This document shows, one piece after another, positions 1 to 11,459 of a stretch of DNA of 64,000 nt. Position 1 is the first letter of the stretch. The number at the start of each line of letters is the position of its first letter. Source of the stretch: Apiosordaria backusii (lineage: Eukaryota; Ascomycota; Sordariomycetes; Sordariales; Lasiosphaeriaceae); assembly GCA_030549205.1 (NCBI GenBank), contig JAUKTV010000012.1, forward strand, positions 186,001-250,000, written 5' to 3'. The notes under the pieces are model-generated. The model saw only the letters and a list, made by a program, of their open reading frames with translations. It ran no database searches and was not told the DNA's origin. The translations under genes and the position numbers were made by a program.

Positions 1-677
1 TTCTTTCCGTCGGGGTGTCATCGCTGCATGTTTACATTCAGGCATCGCTCAGCCTTGAAGTGGAGGGTGGTAATTTAGCGTAGGAAGCGGCCAACCGACG
101 TGGTTCCTCCCACAACCTTAAATCAACACCCCGATATCTACCAGCTGGGTCCGGGGACCGATCTCACTCCCTTGGGCTTGGAAGCCGAACCGGGCAGACG
201 GGATTGGGGAGGCACGGGAGGGCGAGGGCTGTTGACCGTCAACTTCAGCATCCCGGTTGGACCCTGCTTCTCAGTATGTAGAGCCCCAATATCCCAGCTT
301 CCGATCTGTGCCCTCATTGAAGATGGGATGACAGGATCTCATCAGCCATGCCGCTGAACTGCAGGCAAGGGACTTGGCTAGCGTGATGTGTGCCACCAAG
401 CCGGGCCGACTTGTCAGCAGCACCTAAAACGGACTTTTGCTGGTGGGGTTGAAGATGACAGCCACTGGGTGTTTTGGCGCGATGTGGTAATAAATGAGGG
501 TTCACATCTTGATCTACTGGACTTTTTATCACGGTCTCATTGATCAGGAGGATTTCAGCCTCGCTCTCACAATCCCCCCTCTCACCGTCATGTCTCACTC
601 ACCCACCCAACAGACTCCCGCTTTCATAACAAACCGCTAACAACGCCATTAAATTCCCTATCCAAGATAACCCCCCC
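1..677. other. 3' flank of carbonic anhydrase, no gene seen
   Basis: Normal base composition. Short open frames on both strands show no recognisable domain and no consistent splice structure. Probably the 3' untranslated region and downstream spacer of the minus-strand carbonic anhydrase gene that ends at 678. Confidence 0.4.
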
Positions 678-1586
678 TCAATTCTCCGACTCTGTCAAGT
701 TATAAATCTTCTGAATATCCTTCAACATCCCCTCAAAATCGATCTTCAAATCCCTCAACAACCCATCATTAAACCCAAACACCCACCCATGCACAATCGG
801 ATAGCTATTCTGCGCATAACTCTGTTGCACCCCCGCCGTCTTGACCACATTCTTGCACTGCTCAATCACATTCAACTCCACCAACCGATTATACCTCGCC
901 TCCTCCTCCGGAATCGCATCCAGCTCCTTCTCATGCAACCGATAAACATCTCTGATATTTCTCAACCAGGGGTTTAAAATCCCCAAATCCTTGGCCGTCA
1001 TGGCAGCCTTGACACCACCACATCCATAATGCCCGCAGACGACAATGTGCTTGACCTTCAGGTGCCGCACGGCGTAGTTGATGACGGCCATGACGTTTAG
1101 GTCGGTGTTGCAGACCAGGTTGGCAATGTTGCGGTGGACAAAGGCGTCACCGGGCTCGAGGCCGGTGATTTGCTCGGCGGGGATGCGCGAGTCGGAGCAT
1201 CCTATCCAGAGGTATTCCGGGTTTTGCCCGGCGGAGAGATTGGCGAAGAAATCGGGGTTGGTCCTCTTTTTCTCGGCGGCCCAGGCGCGGTTGTGCTCAA
1301 AGACCTTGTCGTGGGTTTCGCGGAGGTAGCGGGAGATGTCGTTTTCAGCCATGGCGCGCCAGGTGGATTTGTCTGATGATGAGGGGTTGGCTTTGGGGGG
1401 GTTTGAGTTTGAGGAGCAATGGCGGAGGAGGGAAGGGGAAGAAGTGGAGAAGCGAAACGGTCCGGACCTGACAAGAGGAGAAGAAGAAGAGGTGGAGAGA
1501 GACGAAGAGTTGGAGATAAAAGCGCGTCGGATAACGGCGGAGGTTGGCTGCTGCAAGAGCGAGGTGGTGACACGTGAGTTGAGCAT
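678..1586 (-). CDS. beta-class carbonic anhydrase, probably mitochondrial with alternative cytosolic start
   Basis: A single uninterrupted 302-codon frame. Beta-carbonic anhydrases interconvert CO2 and bicarbonate at a zinc site; in fungi they supply bicarbonate for carboxylation and CO2 sensing. The zinc-site signatures are visible: CSDSR at residues 130-134 (Cys130, with the Asp132/Arg134 dyad) and HYGC at 186-189 (His186, Cys189). The first 75-80 residues are rich in Ser, Arg and Thr and nearly lack acidic residues, like a mitochondrial presequence. The family core begins near Met80, whose ATG lies in a GCCATGG context, so a second start could give a leaderless cytosolic form (inference). 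Length fits the family with a presequence. The gene abuts RIPed DNA upstream but carries no RIP-type damage itself. Confidence 0.95.
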   Translation of the reverse strand: MLNSRVTTSLLQQPTSAVIRRAFISNSSSLSTSSSSPLVRSGPFRFSTSSPSLLRHCSSNSNPPKANPSSSDKSTWRAMAENDISRYLRETHDKVFEHNRAWAAEKKRTNPDFFANLSAGQNPEYLWIGCSDSRIPAEQITGLEPGDAFVHRNIANLVCNTDLNVMAVINYAVRHLKVKHIVVCGHYGCGGVKAAMTAKDLGILNPWLRNIRDVYRLHEKELDAIPEEEARYNRLVELNVIEQCKNVVKTAGVQQSYAQNSYPIVHGWVFGFNDGLLRDLKIDFEGMLKDIQKIYNLTESEN

Positions 1587-2077
1587 GACCTCTGGGCGGA
1601 GTCGGTCTGTTCTGTCCTGGCGGGTTCCCCTCTTTTCCGTCTGTTCTCCTCACTTGTCCGTTCGCTGATGGATTCCGTCAGCCTCAATTTCTCGTTTTTT
1701 TTTTTTAGCTGGGAATTGGTCCCAGTGTCCCGTCTGATGTAGGGATGCGGAGTTTGCATATCTCGTGCATCCGGGAGCCTGAGAGAGAAATGTTGGGACG
1801 ACTTTGATGGGAGCCTTAACCCTGTCTGCGATCCCGGAGGAGTGGGGTTGGAGACTGAATATCGAGGGATCGTCGATCGTGATCTTGGCAGGACCTGCAA
1901 TTCCCTCAACATTTTCTGTCAAGAGATGGTATTTGCCCGTGAATTTGCGCGTCGTTTGCATCTTGATCCGAAATCGCATCTTCGCAGCACCTTGGCATTT
2001 GGCATTAGTTGGCTGTGCTACCTAATGTAGCTCCCTTGACCTGCCAGAACGGGCATTTCTGGCTATCAGAATGAAGC
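1587..2077. other. upstream region of carbonic anhydrase
   Basis: Non-coding, ordinary composition, bounded by the LTR of the element starting at 2078. It holds a long T-run near 1,695-1,707 (an A-tract on the coding strand of the carbonic anhydrase gene). No clear TATA box is seen. The promoter is presumably here. Confidence 0.4.
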
Positions 2078-2238
2078 TGCTAACTATAGAACAATGCCGT
2101 AGGTCCAAACTCTCTCAATTCTAGTATTATATATTGGGGAGAAGCTTAGGTAAGTGCAGGCTTCCGAACCGTATAGTTTAAATCCTATTACTAAGGTCTT
2201 AATTTCTTTAATAATAAACCTTCTATATTAATTTAATA
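2078..2238 (-). repeat. LTR of the RIPed element (3' LTR in element orientation)
   Basis: Pairs with 8,584-8,744 at a constant offset of 6,506 bp. Differences are almost all transitions expected from RIP. The half next to the carbonic anhydrase gene keeps more G+C than the half next to the interior, so mutation density falls off across the LTR. Confidence 0.75.
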
Positions 2239-5200
2239 TACCTTCTAATTAATACCTTATTTAAAACTATTAAATACTTATTATTATAAACTTAAAGTCT
2301 ATTTTCTTTTAAATTTCTTTCCTTTTTATAATACTACCATTTTATTTTATTCTATAATATTTATTAAATTTAAACTATACCTATTAACTTCCTCTTTAAT
2401 TATAATTTCCGCTTTATTTTTATTCCTTATAAATTATAGTTTTTTAACTTTTTAACTTTCTTCTTCTTTTATATTCTTTAATAATTTTAAATTCTTTTTC
2501 TTTAATTCCTACTTTTTAATTAAATCCTCTATATCCTTTACTTTAATAAAGTTTTTAAATTTAATAAACTTTTCTTCTATAAACGCTTTTATTAAGCTAT
2601 TAATTAACATTTCTTTAATAATTAAATATTCTATTAAAATTTCCTTTTACTATTACTTTTTTTAAAGTTAATAATTATAAATATTAACGTATTAAAATTT
2701 TATTTATAAAATATTAAAGTTTATAATTATTAATTAAATAATTTAAATATTATTATACTATACTTTAATCTTATTATTATTATTTAATTCTATATTTAAT
2801 TTCTATATTAAATAAATTTTATATATAACTTCTTTAATAACCTATAATAAAGTTAAAAACTTTATTTTTATAATTAAAGTAATAATAATATTCTATTTAT
2901 TAACTTTTTAACTAATAATATTATTAAAAAGCTTTATTATATAAATTTATAAACTTTTCTAATTAATAAAGTTATTTATAAATAAAGTATTAAAGAAAAT
3001 TTTAAAAATATCCTTACCTTTTAATTTTAATATATAAGTATTAATTAATAATAAATAAACTAATACTTATTTAATAGTAAATTAATAGGTTATATTAAGA
3101 TTTATATTAAAGTTAATTAATTTAAAAACTATAAAAGTAATATTTAATTTATTAATAATAATTATATAAAGGAAAAAGCTAATAAGTTATTAATAGTAAT
3201 AAATTTATTTATAATTAATTATTCCTTTATTAAGAACTAACTTTTTATTAATTATTAAAGTTTAAAACTTTTTATTAAAAGGTTAATTATTAAAGTAAGT
3301 AAATTTACCGATATATTTATATTAACAAAACTAAACTAATTTATTTAGCCTATCCTTTAATACTTTTATATTTAAAAACTATTAAAGGCTTTTTCTTTTT
3401 TATAAAGTAAAGTAAGTTTAAAGTTCTTTTATTAATTTATTTATAAAATACCGTTTTCTTTATAAAAAAGTAATTATAATATCGTTTATATAAAAAAAAT
3501 AATAACTTTATTTTTTATATAATAATATTATTTATAAAGTACTACCTTATATCCTAAAATAGTAAAAACGTTAATAAAATTCTATTATTATAAAAGTAAA
3601 GATTCCTTTAAATTATATAAAGCCTTCTTTAAAAGAAATACTTTATTAATAATTCTCTTAACTTTTAATAAAATCTATATATAAATAGTATATAGAAAGT
3701 TAATATAAATAAAAGTATTAATAACGTTATATTATAATATTTTAAAATCGAATTTTACTATAATAAAAATTAAAGTTTTAAATAACTTTCTTATTAAAAT
3801 AATAGTATAGATATTTTCTATTATAGTTTTAACTTATTAATTACCTTTTATAATTAACTTAACTTTAATTTTTTATAAAAAACCGTATTTATTAAACTTA
3901 TAAGTAAATATCTATATATTATTAAAGACTTAATACTTTAAAACCTTTATTTAATTAATTACCTTTTAAAACTTTATTTCTTTATAATTTTATAAGTAGT
4001 TTTTAATTATTATTTTAAATAAATCTTAATAAAGGTAGTTTTTTAATTACTTATAATTCTTTAAAAGGTTAAAAAACTTTTTATAATAAAATTTCATTAT
4101 AAACTTTATATTATTTATATAAATTCTATTAAATTTTTTTAATTTAATAAATTTTTTAAACTTAAAAAGGCTTATAGTTAACCTTTAAATTTTATATTTT
4201 ATAGAAATTTTACTTTTTCTTACCTTTCTTTTTATAATAAAATTAACTTTTTAAAGACTATACCGGTATTTAATAATATAAAAGTTTATAAATTCTAAAT
4301 CTTTAAATTTAATAATATTTTTTATAAAGTTTATTTTAAAAATAAAAGTTCTTATTAAAAAGTTTATATAAAAAAAAGTATTTTTAAACGTTAAAAAAAC
4401 ATTTAAAAATTTTAATAACTTTAATTAATTAAACCTTTTAAATTTAATTACTTTTCCTAACTTTATCCTTAAAATATACTTAAAGTATAATTACTTAAAA
4501 GAATTTTCCAATACTAATAAAGATTCTATACTATTTTATAAAATAAATTACTTATTATTAAATTCCTCTTTAAATAAATTAAAAAAAGGATTTTAATAAT
4601 AATTAATATAAAAGTAATATTCACTTACTATTAAATTACTAATTAGGTCTTTTTTATAAATTTTAATAATTAAAATAATTAACTTTATAATTATAAATTT
4701 TATAAAATTATTAATAAAATTATCTTTTTTCCTTATAAATCTTTTATTCTCTTTAAATTTTATATCTTTAACTTTAATAATTTTATTAAATATTAAATTT
4801 TAAATTTTAAAAATTTTAATACCTTTATATTCTATTAAATATTTAATAAAAATTTAAAATTAAAATTTCCTTATTTTATTTTTTCCTTTATAAATATTAA
4901 AAAATATATAATAAACCTTATATTTATATACTTTAATATAATCTTTCTAAGGCTTTAATATATTAAATAGTATTAAATTATTCCTTTATCGTTTAATAAA
5001 GTAGAAAATTTATATAAAAATCTGCCATTTAAAGTAAACTTTAAATATTCGGTTATAAAAGTATACTATTACTTTTATAATTTCTTTTTATAAAAATTTA
5101 AATAATTTAATTAACGTCCTTATTATAATAACTTTCCTTTTAATATTACCCTTTAAATACTTAATTCTATTATTTTAATCCTAATAATTTAAAATAAAAG

Positions 5201-5398
5201 GCTTATAAATAATTCTTAAGTCTTTTAATATATCCTTTATTTTTATTAATATTACTATTTTATTATTACTTTATAAAGTCTATACTACTATAATATATTA
5301 ATAAAATAAATAATAAAATAACTTTATTATTATATTAATAATTCTTTTATTTTTATAATTTTTAAAATAATAAAAAAAAATTATTCTATTATAATAGT

Positions 5399-6044
5399 TG
5401 TTGAGATAGGTGTCTCACAGGCCTATAGGTATAGACCTGTGCAGGGAACGGCGCAGAACACTGAGATCGAAGAGGGCTTTGTCTGCAGCATACGACAGTA
5501 GCTGGGCACTGAAGGAATATGGATTACAGGGGCGATGCCCTGCAATATATAGAAGGTAGACACTGTAACATAGGCTTGTGAGGCACTGTAAGATGTGGTG
5601 AACTAGTATATTGAATTGACTTATTAGCTAGGAAAATATCACAGTGAACAGTCGCGAGGGACAAGACCTATTATAGGTCTTCGGCCCTGTATCGCTCTCC
5701 GAACCTCTCTCCGTTCCAGGGCCCGAATGCCCGTTGAGTCCGCTAGCTGCAGGGCCTGAATGCCCGTTGAGTCCGCTAGCTGCAGACTTGGCCGGCCGGC
5801 TAAGTCTGACTGTTGAGTGCGCTAGCCGGAAGCCGTTTACAGGGTGCAGGGCGCTAACGTTTCACCGTTGCAGTGCGCTAACCGCCCGGGGCTTCGGGCT
5901 GCTTCAGGGGTCTGAAGACCACTGCGATTGCCGTGGCAGAGTGTTGGTGAGCGCTGTGATTCCAAGCCATTGGTTGTTGTTGGCCCTGTAGGTTACAGGC
6001 CAAAATACACGGTAAAGTCCACAACTAAGTGCTGTATTTCAACA
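5399..6044 (-). mobile_element. un-mutated solo LTR with 5-bp target site duplication
   Basis: A 646-bp segment of normal G+C inside RIPed A+T DNA. On the plus strand it begins TGTTGAGATAGG and ends TTTCAACA, giving TGTTGA/TCAACA terminal inverted repeats. It is flanked on both sides by ATAGT (5,394-5,398 and 6,045-6,049). The reverse complement aligns along its whole length with the RIPed LTR at 30,425-31,101, which follows a copia coding region, so this is a copia-family LTR lying in minus orientation. No internal region is present, so it is a solo LTR left by LTR-LTR recombination. Internal near-duplicated blocks of about 34 bp (the 'gcccgttgagtccgctagct' type) occur around 5,722-5,790. 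Confidence 0.9.
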
Positions 6045-8583
6045 ATAGTTAATAAAAAAAATAAAGTACTTAAAGTTTAATAGGTCTTCTTTATATTTAA
6101 AAAGGTCTATTACTTATACTTTACTTAAGTAATAAAGATTTAACTTTAATTAAATACTTTATATATTTTTAATTTTAATTTATATATAAACCTTATAATC
6201 TTTAATAATAAAATAATTATAAATATTTAAAAATTACTATTCTACCTTTTCCTTTTTAAAACCTTATCTTAATTTAATCAGCTAGTAAAGTTTAAATTTA
6301 ACTTTAAAATTTAACTAACTAGCTAAATTTTAAAATTAAGCTTTTTCTACTTTTTCCTAAAAGTTTTCTTTTTTTTTACCTTTTAAAGATTTATAAATAC
6401 TACCTTTCTTTATAATCAAAAAGCTTTTAAAAATTCCATTTAAAATTTATAACTTTATATTTTTAATATTTTTAACGAATTTTATTACTATTTATTAATT
6501 AATATAATTAAACTAAAGGTATTAAATTATTAATAAGGTAATAAAAATTAACCTTTTTCCTTAAATATAAAAGATATTATAATAAATAAGTAACTTTAAA
6601 AACCTTATATTTAAATTAATATATTCGATAATTATTTAACTATAAATTTTTAAAATAAAGTAATTACTTTATTTAAAGAATTCTATAAATAATTCTCTAA
6701 TATCTTATTATCTTATTAAATTCTAAAACCTTTTAATATTCTAAATAATACTAAATTAATAATAAAGTCCTTATAATAGGCTATATTATAAAGCTATAAA
6801 GTCTTTAATTTTTATAAAGTTTATATATAAATATTGACTTTTTTATAATTAATAATAAAGACTATTAAACTTCTTACTATAACGTAGTCCTTTAAAACTA
6901 TAGATTAAAAATAATTAAAGTAGTTAATTTTATTAAAAATATAAAAAATAATACTAAAATTAAAAATTATTAAATAGTAAAGCGGATATTTTAATATAAA
7001 AAAGTAAGACTTTAATATCAATTATTTTAAAATCCTTAAGGAAACCTTACCTTTTAATTATGAAAAGACAGTATTTATTATTATATACTTAATAAATTAA
7101 TATTTATAATATACTATAATAAAAAATTAAACTTCTTACTTTTTAAATTAATTTCTTTATAATTTCTCTTTATTATTATTTCTTTCTTTTCTTTTTACTT
7201 AATTAACTTCTTTACTTAACTTTCTATTAGCACTAAAGATTACTTAAATAAAGGCTTTAATTAAAAAATTAAAGTAAAATTATAAATTTTTAAGGACCTT
7301 TTCTAATAAAATATAATAATAATTATTAATTTTATACCTATTTTTATAATAAACGCTATAGATTAGGGTTTTTTTACTAAAAAGCCTAAAATTTAAATTA
7401 AAGTCCTACCTTTTCTATTTAATTAAATCGTCCTAAAGACTATAGTTCCTTTAACTTTAATTACTTTAGCCTTAATTATTATAGTCCTTCTTTATATTAT
7501 CTTCTTTTATTATATTACCGTAAAAGGTTAGAAAAGTATTTATAGCTTTTAACTTTTTAATTTCTTTATAAATATAAAGTATTTTATCCTTAATATCTTT
7601 AATAATTTCTTTAAAAGTTAATTTATTAAATAATATATAGTATTTTTAATTTATTTTAAAGTTAAAAGCCTATAAAAAAAGTAAGGGATTTCCGCTTACT
7701 ATTTAAAAGAGGCCTATTAATTAAATAGTAAAATCGAGAATATTAAAAATGTAAAATTCCTTAATTATATAGAAAACTTCCTCTTAAATAGTCGCCTATT
7801 CCTTTACCTTTTTAAAGTTATTAACAAACTTAAAAGATTTAATATATTCCTTAAACTTCTTTTAATAGTAAAAATAGTATTCGTTTTTATTAAAAATTAT
7901 AACTTTTTTAAAAGTATCGAAGTCATTAATAAAGCTATAATCTCCCTTATAATAAATATTTTAAAGGCTTATTTTAATATAATTAATAATCTATTTATTA
8001 AACTTTTAAAAGGTATTTTAAACCTTATTATAATCCTTCATTATTTTTATAAAGTAATTTAAGTTAAATTTATATTCTTCTTTTCTTTTAATAATAAAGT
8101 CACTTATTATATATATAAGTTTTAAAACCTCCTCTAGTAAGTCTAAGACTTTTTTATTACTCCTACTTTTAACTTTAATAATTAAAACCATTACTTAAAC
8201 ATAAGTTATATAATTAAAGTACTTTTAAAGCCTTTACTTATATTATTTATAAGCTTCGAATTTACATTTATAGTATATAATAACTATATATATTTTAATA
8301 TACTTTACATTATAAATATTTAGAATAGTCGGTTTTTTAAACATAAAAATATAGTTCTTTAGATCGATATATACTTAATCGTTTTATATATAGTACTTTA
8401 AAATAGTTTCGAATACCTATTAATTACTAGATCTATTAAAGAAAACTATATCTTATTTTTTAGCGGCTATAAAAAGAACAGTTAAATCGAATACTATAGT
8501 AATAGGTTTTTTATAATAGTTTTATTAATAAGTCGGTCTTTTATAAATAACTTTAAAATAGGCCTTAAAATCAACACTCTAAT

Positions 8584-8744
8584 TATAAATTATAGAATAA
8601 TACTATAGGTCTAAACTCTTTTAATTCTAGTATTATATATTAGGGGGAAGCCTAGGTAGGTACAGGCTTCCGAACCGTGTAGCTCAAGTCCCACTGCCAA
8701 GGTCTTAATTTCCCTAACAGTAGGCCTCCCATACTAATCTAACA
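8584..8744 (-). repeat. LTR of the RIPed element (5' LTR in element orientation)
   Basis: Direct repeat of 2,078-2,238. The outer half, next to the xylanase gene, is nearly unmutated, and the inner half is RIPed. The shared block around 8,605-8,725 includes TTCTAGTATTATATATT and the GCTTCCGAACCGT motif also seen at 2,160-2,175. Confidence 0.75.
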
Positions 8745-8971
8745 CCAACCCAACTGCTATTAGGGCCAGCAATTAGCGAGTTTCCCCGCAACCCGGTCCG
8801 GCCTTATCTCAACGTCAACGTCAACAACTTTGTTTCCACGACTTGCCATACCATGTCTTTGAAAGACACTGTCATGTTGGAGGGTAATTTTTGCTTGCAA
8901 AGGTAATGGCTGTAGCCATTGGTATGTACCTGAAGTGTATATACACGGTCTGATCCTCTCAGCTCTGTCTC

Positions 8972-10230
8972 TTAGGCCTTGGCCGAGTTCACTGGGGCGG
9001 AAATGGCCTGAAGGAAAGAGTTGTACGCCGCCTTCTTCTGATAGTTGTTATTCCAGAGCAGCGCGTCACCCTCACCCTGGAAGGTATTCGGAACCCACGA
9101 GTACCTGTCACTCACACCCTGTTCACGAACAGTTAGCACTATCCCAGCCTCATATCAACTGCATCAACGTACCCAAATCGTCATGCCCACACAGCGCGGG
9201 ACGTTCATACACGACCGGGCAACGCGGGCGTAAGCATCCGCGAGAGCCTGCAGCTTCTGCGCGTTGGATGGCGTCCTCATGCGGATGTCGATTTCAGTGT
9301 AGGCAACGTCGACACCTAGGTCTGCCGTGATTTTCAGGGCCGCAGTGAGATCCTCCTCGGATGGGGTTGGGGTCGACTGAGTGGGCGTGGTCTCAGTTAC
9401 CAAATGGCCTTGATAGCCAACGCCGTCAATTCTGACTCCGTACTGCTGGCAAAGCCTCACAATCCGAGCGGCCCCTTCGACCTTCGGTCCTAGGTACTCC
9501 AAGTTGTAGTCATTGTAGTACAACTTCGCTGCTGGATCGGCCGCCGCGGCAGCCCGGAAGGCGATGGGGATGTAGGCCTCGCCGATGGTGCGGAGGAAGA
9601 CGTTGTCACGGTATGTGCCGTCCTCGTTCAGAGCTTGAGACAGTTCAAGTTAGCCATGCGCTTCTTTGCTTATGCGGTGACTTGATATACCCTCATTAAC
9701 GACGTCCCAGTGGTTACACTGGCCACGGTATCGTCCCATGACCTGGTTGATGTGGTTGGTCATGACCTGGATCAGCGTCGCGTTGTTGAAGCGGCTGTTG
9801 GACACCCAGCCGGGAAGCTGAGAGTACCAGACGAGCGTGTGGCAGCGAACGTGCTTCCCGTTCTGTCGTGCCCAGTTCATGTGCTGGTCGGCCGCGCCCC
9901 AGTTGAACTGCCCCCGGTTGGGCTCAGTCGCATCCCACTTTTGGGCATTCTCCGGAGTGATGGAGCCAAACTCGCTGCGGATGATGTTCTGCTCCTGGTT
10001 GTCGTTACGGACCGTGAGGGACGTGCCAATGTACTCGCGGCCGGCGGCTTTCATGGCTTGGTTCAGGGTTTGTACTTGTCGGTAAAAGAGCCTATGGCAT
10101 TGGGATTAGTTCTCCGTCCAGTCGGAGTACCGGACAGCAGGACTCACTCCACAGCATCGTTATCGGCAGGTACAGGACTGGCCATGGCGAGGCCGCTAAG
10201 GGCCACGGCGACAGAAGAGAAGAATCGCAT
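8972..10230 (-). CDS. secreted GH10 endo-1,4-beta-xylanase
   Basis: Four exons: 10,230-10,148, 10,091-9,691, 9,633-9,173 and 9,118-8,972. They total 1,092 nt, 363 aa, in perfect phase. Introns are 56, 57 and 54 nt with GTGAGT, GTATAT and GTACGT donors; intron 2 has a CTAAC branch site. GH10 enzymes cleave internal beta-1,4 bonds of plant xylan. Residues 1-17 form a signal peptide ending AMA. WDVVNE at 156-161 supplies the acid/base Glu161 and TEID at 273-276 supplies the nucleophile Glu274. The substrate-cleft segments TPENAQKWD and CHTLVWYSQLP are present, as is the late RYSW tryptophan. There is no carbohydrate-binding module. Length is normal for fungal family-10 xylanases. Despite transposon blocks on both sides, no damage is seen. 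Confidence 0.95.
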
Positions 10231-11132
10231 CCTAGCGGTCTGTGTCTCGAATATGGCACTGTGATACAGAAGTTGTTGGAAATGCGTGTCTTGGAGGTCG
10301 TTAGGGGATAGTTAGCATCCCAATATATACCTGCTCAAGATCTTGAGATGCTGGCAGAATGCGGGGAAGTGACTTCCGAATTTCTTTATGAACTTACCAA
10401 GAAGACTACATCATTAGACAGAGTTGCTATATTCATGTCCCACGCGGCCGGTTAATTCCACAATCCAGTCGAAGATGGGCTTGGAACTCTTAGTTCTGAG
10501 AATGCTGCAGCCGCACCAATACAACCTGGCCTGATCCGGGTAAATCCGAATCATGGTCCTTTCAGCCGCTAGTTACCGTATTTAGCGGAACACGGCAATA
10601 TGCGGATAATAAGATACTTTTGGGTTTACATCGTGAAGTGTCTGGACTTGGTGAGCACGACCTACCTGGTAAGCTTAACGGTCAATGCGGGCGATGGGGT
10701 TTGTTTCATCTTCAGAACAGCGTTTTGATTAATGTCCTTGGAGGCATTGGGGGTGCAGGTAACTTAATGATGAACTGGACAATGGATTGGCTGAGGAGGT
10801 TGGTAGTGAAAACGCGGTGACATGGAAAGGTGATAGAAATATGGAAGTTCGTGCAGTGTTGCTAATGCGTGCCACATGAGTGACACTCGAAAGCCTTCAT
10901 CGTTCCTCATCATGGGTTAGCGTACTACATATAAAAGGCACCACACTGTAACGATGCAATAGGCACCACGACAACACATAAACAAGCGCCTCTTTCTCAA
11001 TGTAGTATCCGGTAATACAGAACCCTTCAGACCGCTGTCTACCATCATCCATGAGACTTGAATTCATGTCCAACCCTCGAGAACACTTATTTCACCAAAG
11101 TTTATCTCCTAAGCCATCATGAGTGGAGTAGC
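10231..11132. other. intergenic region between xylanase and the small two-exon ORF
   Basis: Normal base composition. It holds the xylanase promoter at its left end. Open frames here (for example 10,620-10,820) show no family features and no splice logic. A short sequence near 10,925-10,945 with TATAAAAGG could be a plus-strand core promoter, but no plus-strand gene follows. Confidence 0.3.
10322..10329 (-). promoter_or_regulatory. candidate TATA box of the xylanase gene
   Basis: An AATATATA block about 95 bp upstream of the xylanase ATG on the same strand. A GCGGGG hexamer (10,361-10,366) just upstream matches the fungal carbon-repressor consensus SYGGRG, which would fit glucose repression of a xylanase. 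Both matches are short and unproven. Confidence 0.35.
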
Positions 11133-11425
11133 CTATATCTTCTTTGCCCTGTCCCCGCTCTTGCTCTTTGGCTTCCCAGTCTGACTCTTTTTGGTGCTCT
11201 TCTGGCTGGTAGAGGTAATGCTCCCAGCAAATGCCAGGGGTTCGGTGATGGTGGGGGGCTCGCTAAGGTAGTGATCAAGCATAACTGTGCAACCATCCGT
11301 TTCAGTTCTGTATGTCTGCTTAGTCTCATTGATTGGTAGGTATTGGTTCCCGGTCAGGCTTATGACTTGGACGTGGCTTACCTGATACCATTGGAGAGGT
11401 TGGAGGCGTTGGAGAAGGTCGACAT
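11133..11425 (-). CDS. small two-exon hypothetical protein, 72 aa
   Basis: Exon 1 is 11,425-11,382 and exon 2 is 11,307-11,133, separated by a 74-nt intron with a GTAAGC donor, a CTAAG-like branch site and an ACAG acceptor. The joined frame is 219 nt and ends in TAG. The product starts MSTFSNASNLSNG, has a middle TETDGCTVMLDHYL segment, and ends in a lysine/serine-rich basic tail of about 25 residues. No signal peptide or membrane segment is seen and no family is recognised. The canonical intron joining two frames is the main argument that it is real. It sits at the edge of RIPed DNA. Confidence 0.4.
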
Positions 11426-11459
11426 TGTGTTTTCTTTGTGAGAGCGTGCGTAGCTGATT

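Larger units (their letters stand above)
2078..8744 (-). mobile_element. RIP-degraded LTR retrotransposon (probably Ty3/gypsy-like)
   Basis: Two direct 161-bp repeats bound about 6.3 kb of extremely A+T-rich DNA saturated with TpA and stop codons. On the minus strand near 3,470-3,492 the reading tat-ata-aac-gat-att gives Y-I-N-D-I-I-I, a mutated reverse transcriptase YxDD box with the first catalytic Asp changed to Asn as RIP would do. Downstream fragments loosely resemble the gypsy FLG-NYYR region, but only about 1.2 kb remains before the LTR, so copia order cannot be excluded. In minus orientation the LTR starts TGTTAG and ends TTAGCA. No matching target duplication was found. The element contains a younger solo LTR at 5,399-6,044. 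Confidence 0.7.

Noticed and set aside
1202..1912. 236-codon minus-strand open frame
   Set aside because: Alternative frame of the carbonic anhydrase leader; low-complexity Pro/Ser/Thr sequence only.
8680..8720. tRNA-like T-arm (AGCTCAAGTCCCACTGCC)
   Set aside because: It is inside the LTR, has no matching acceptor stem or anticodon arm, and is shared with the other LTR copy.
9710..10264. 184-codon plus-strand open frame
   Set aside because: Antisense to the xylanase exons 1 and 2; no family features.
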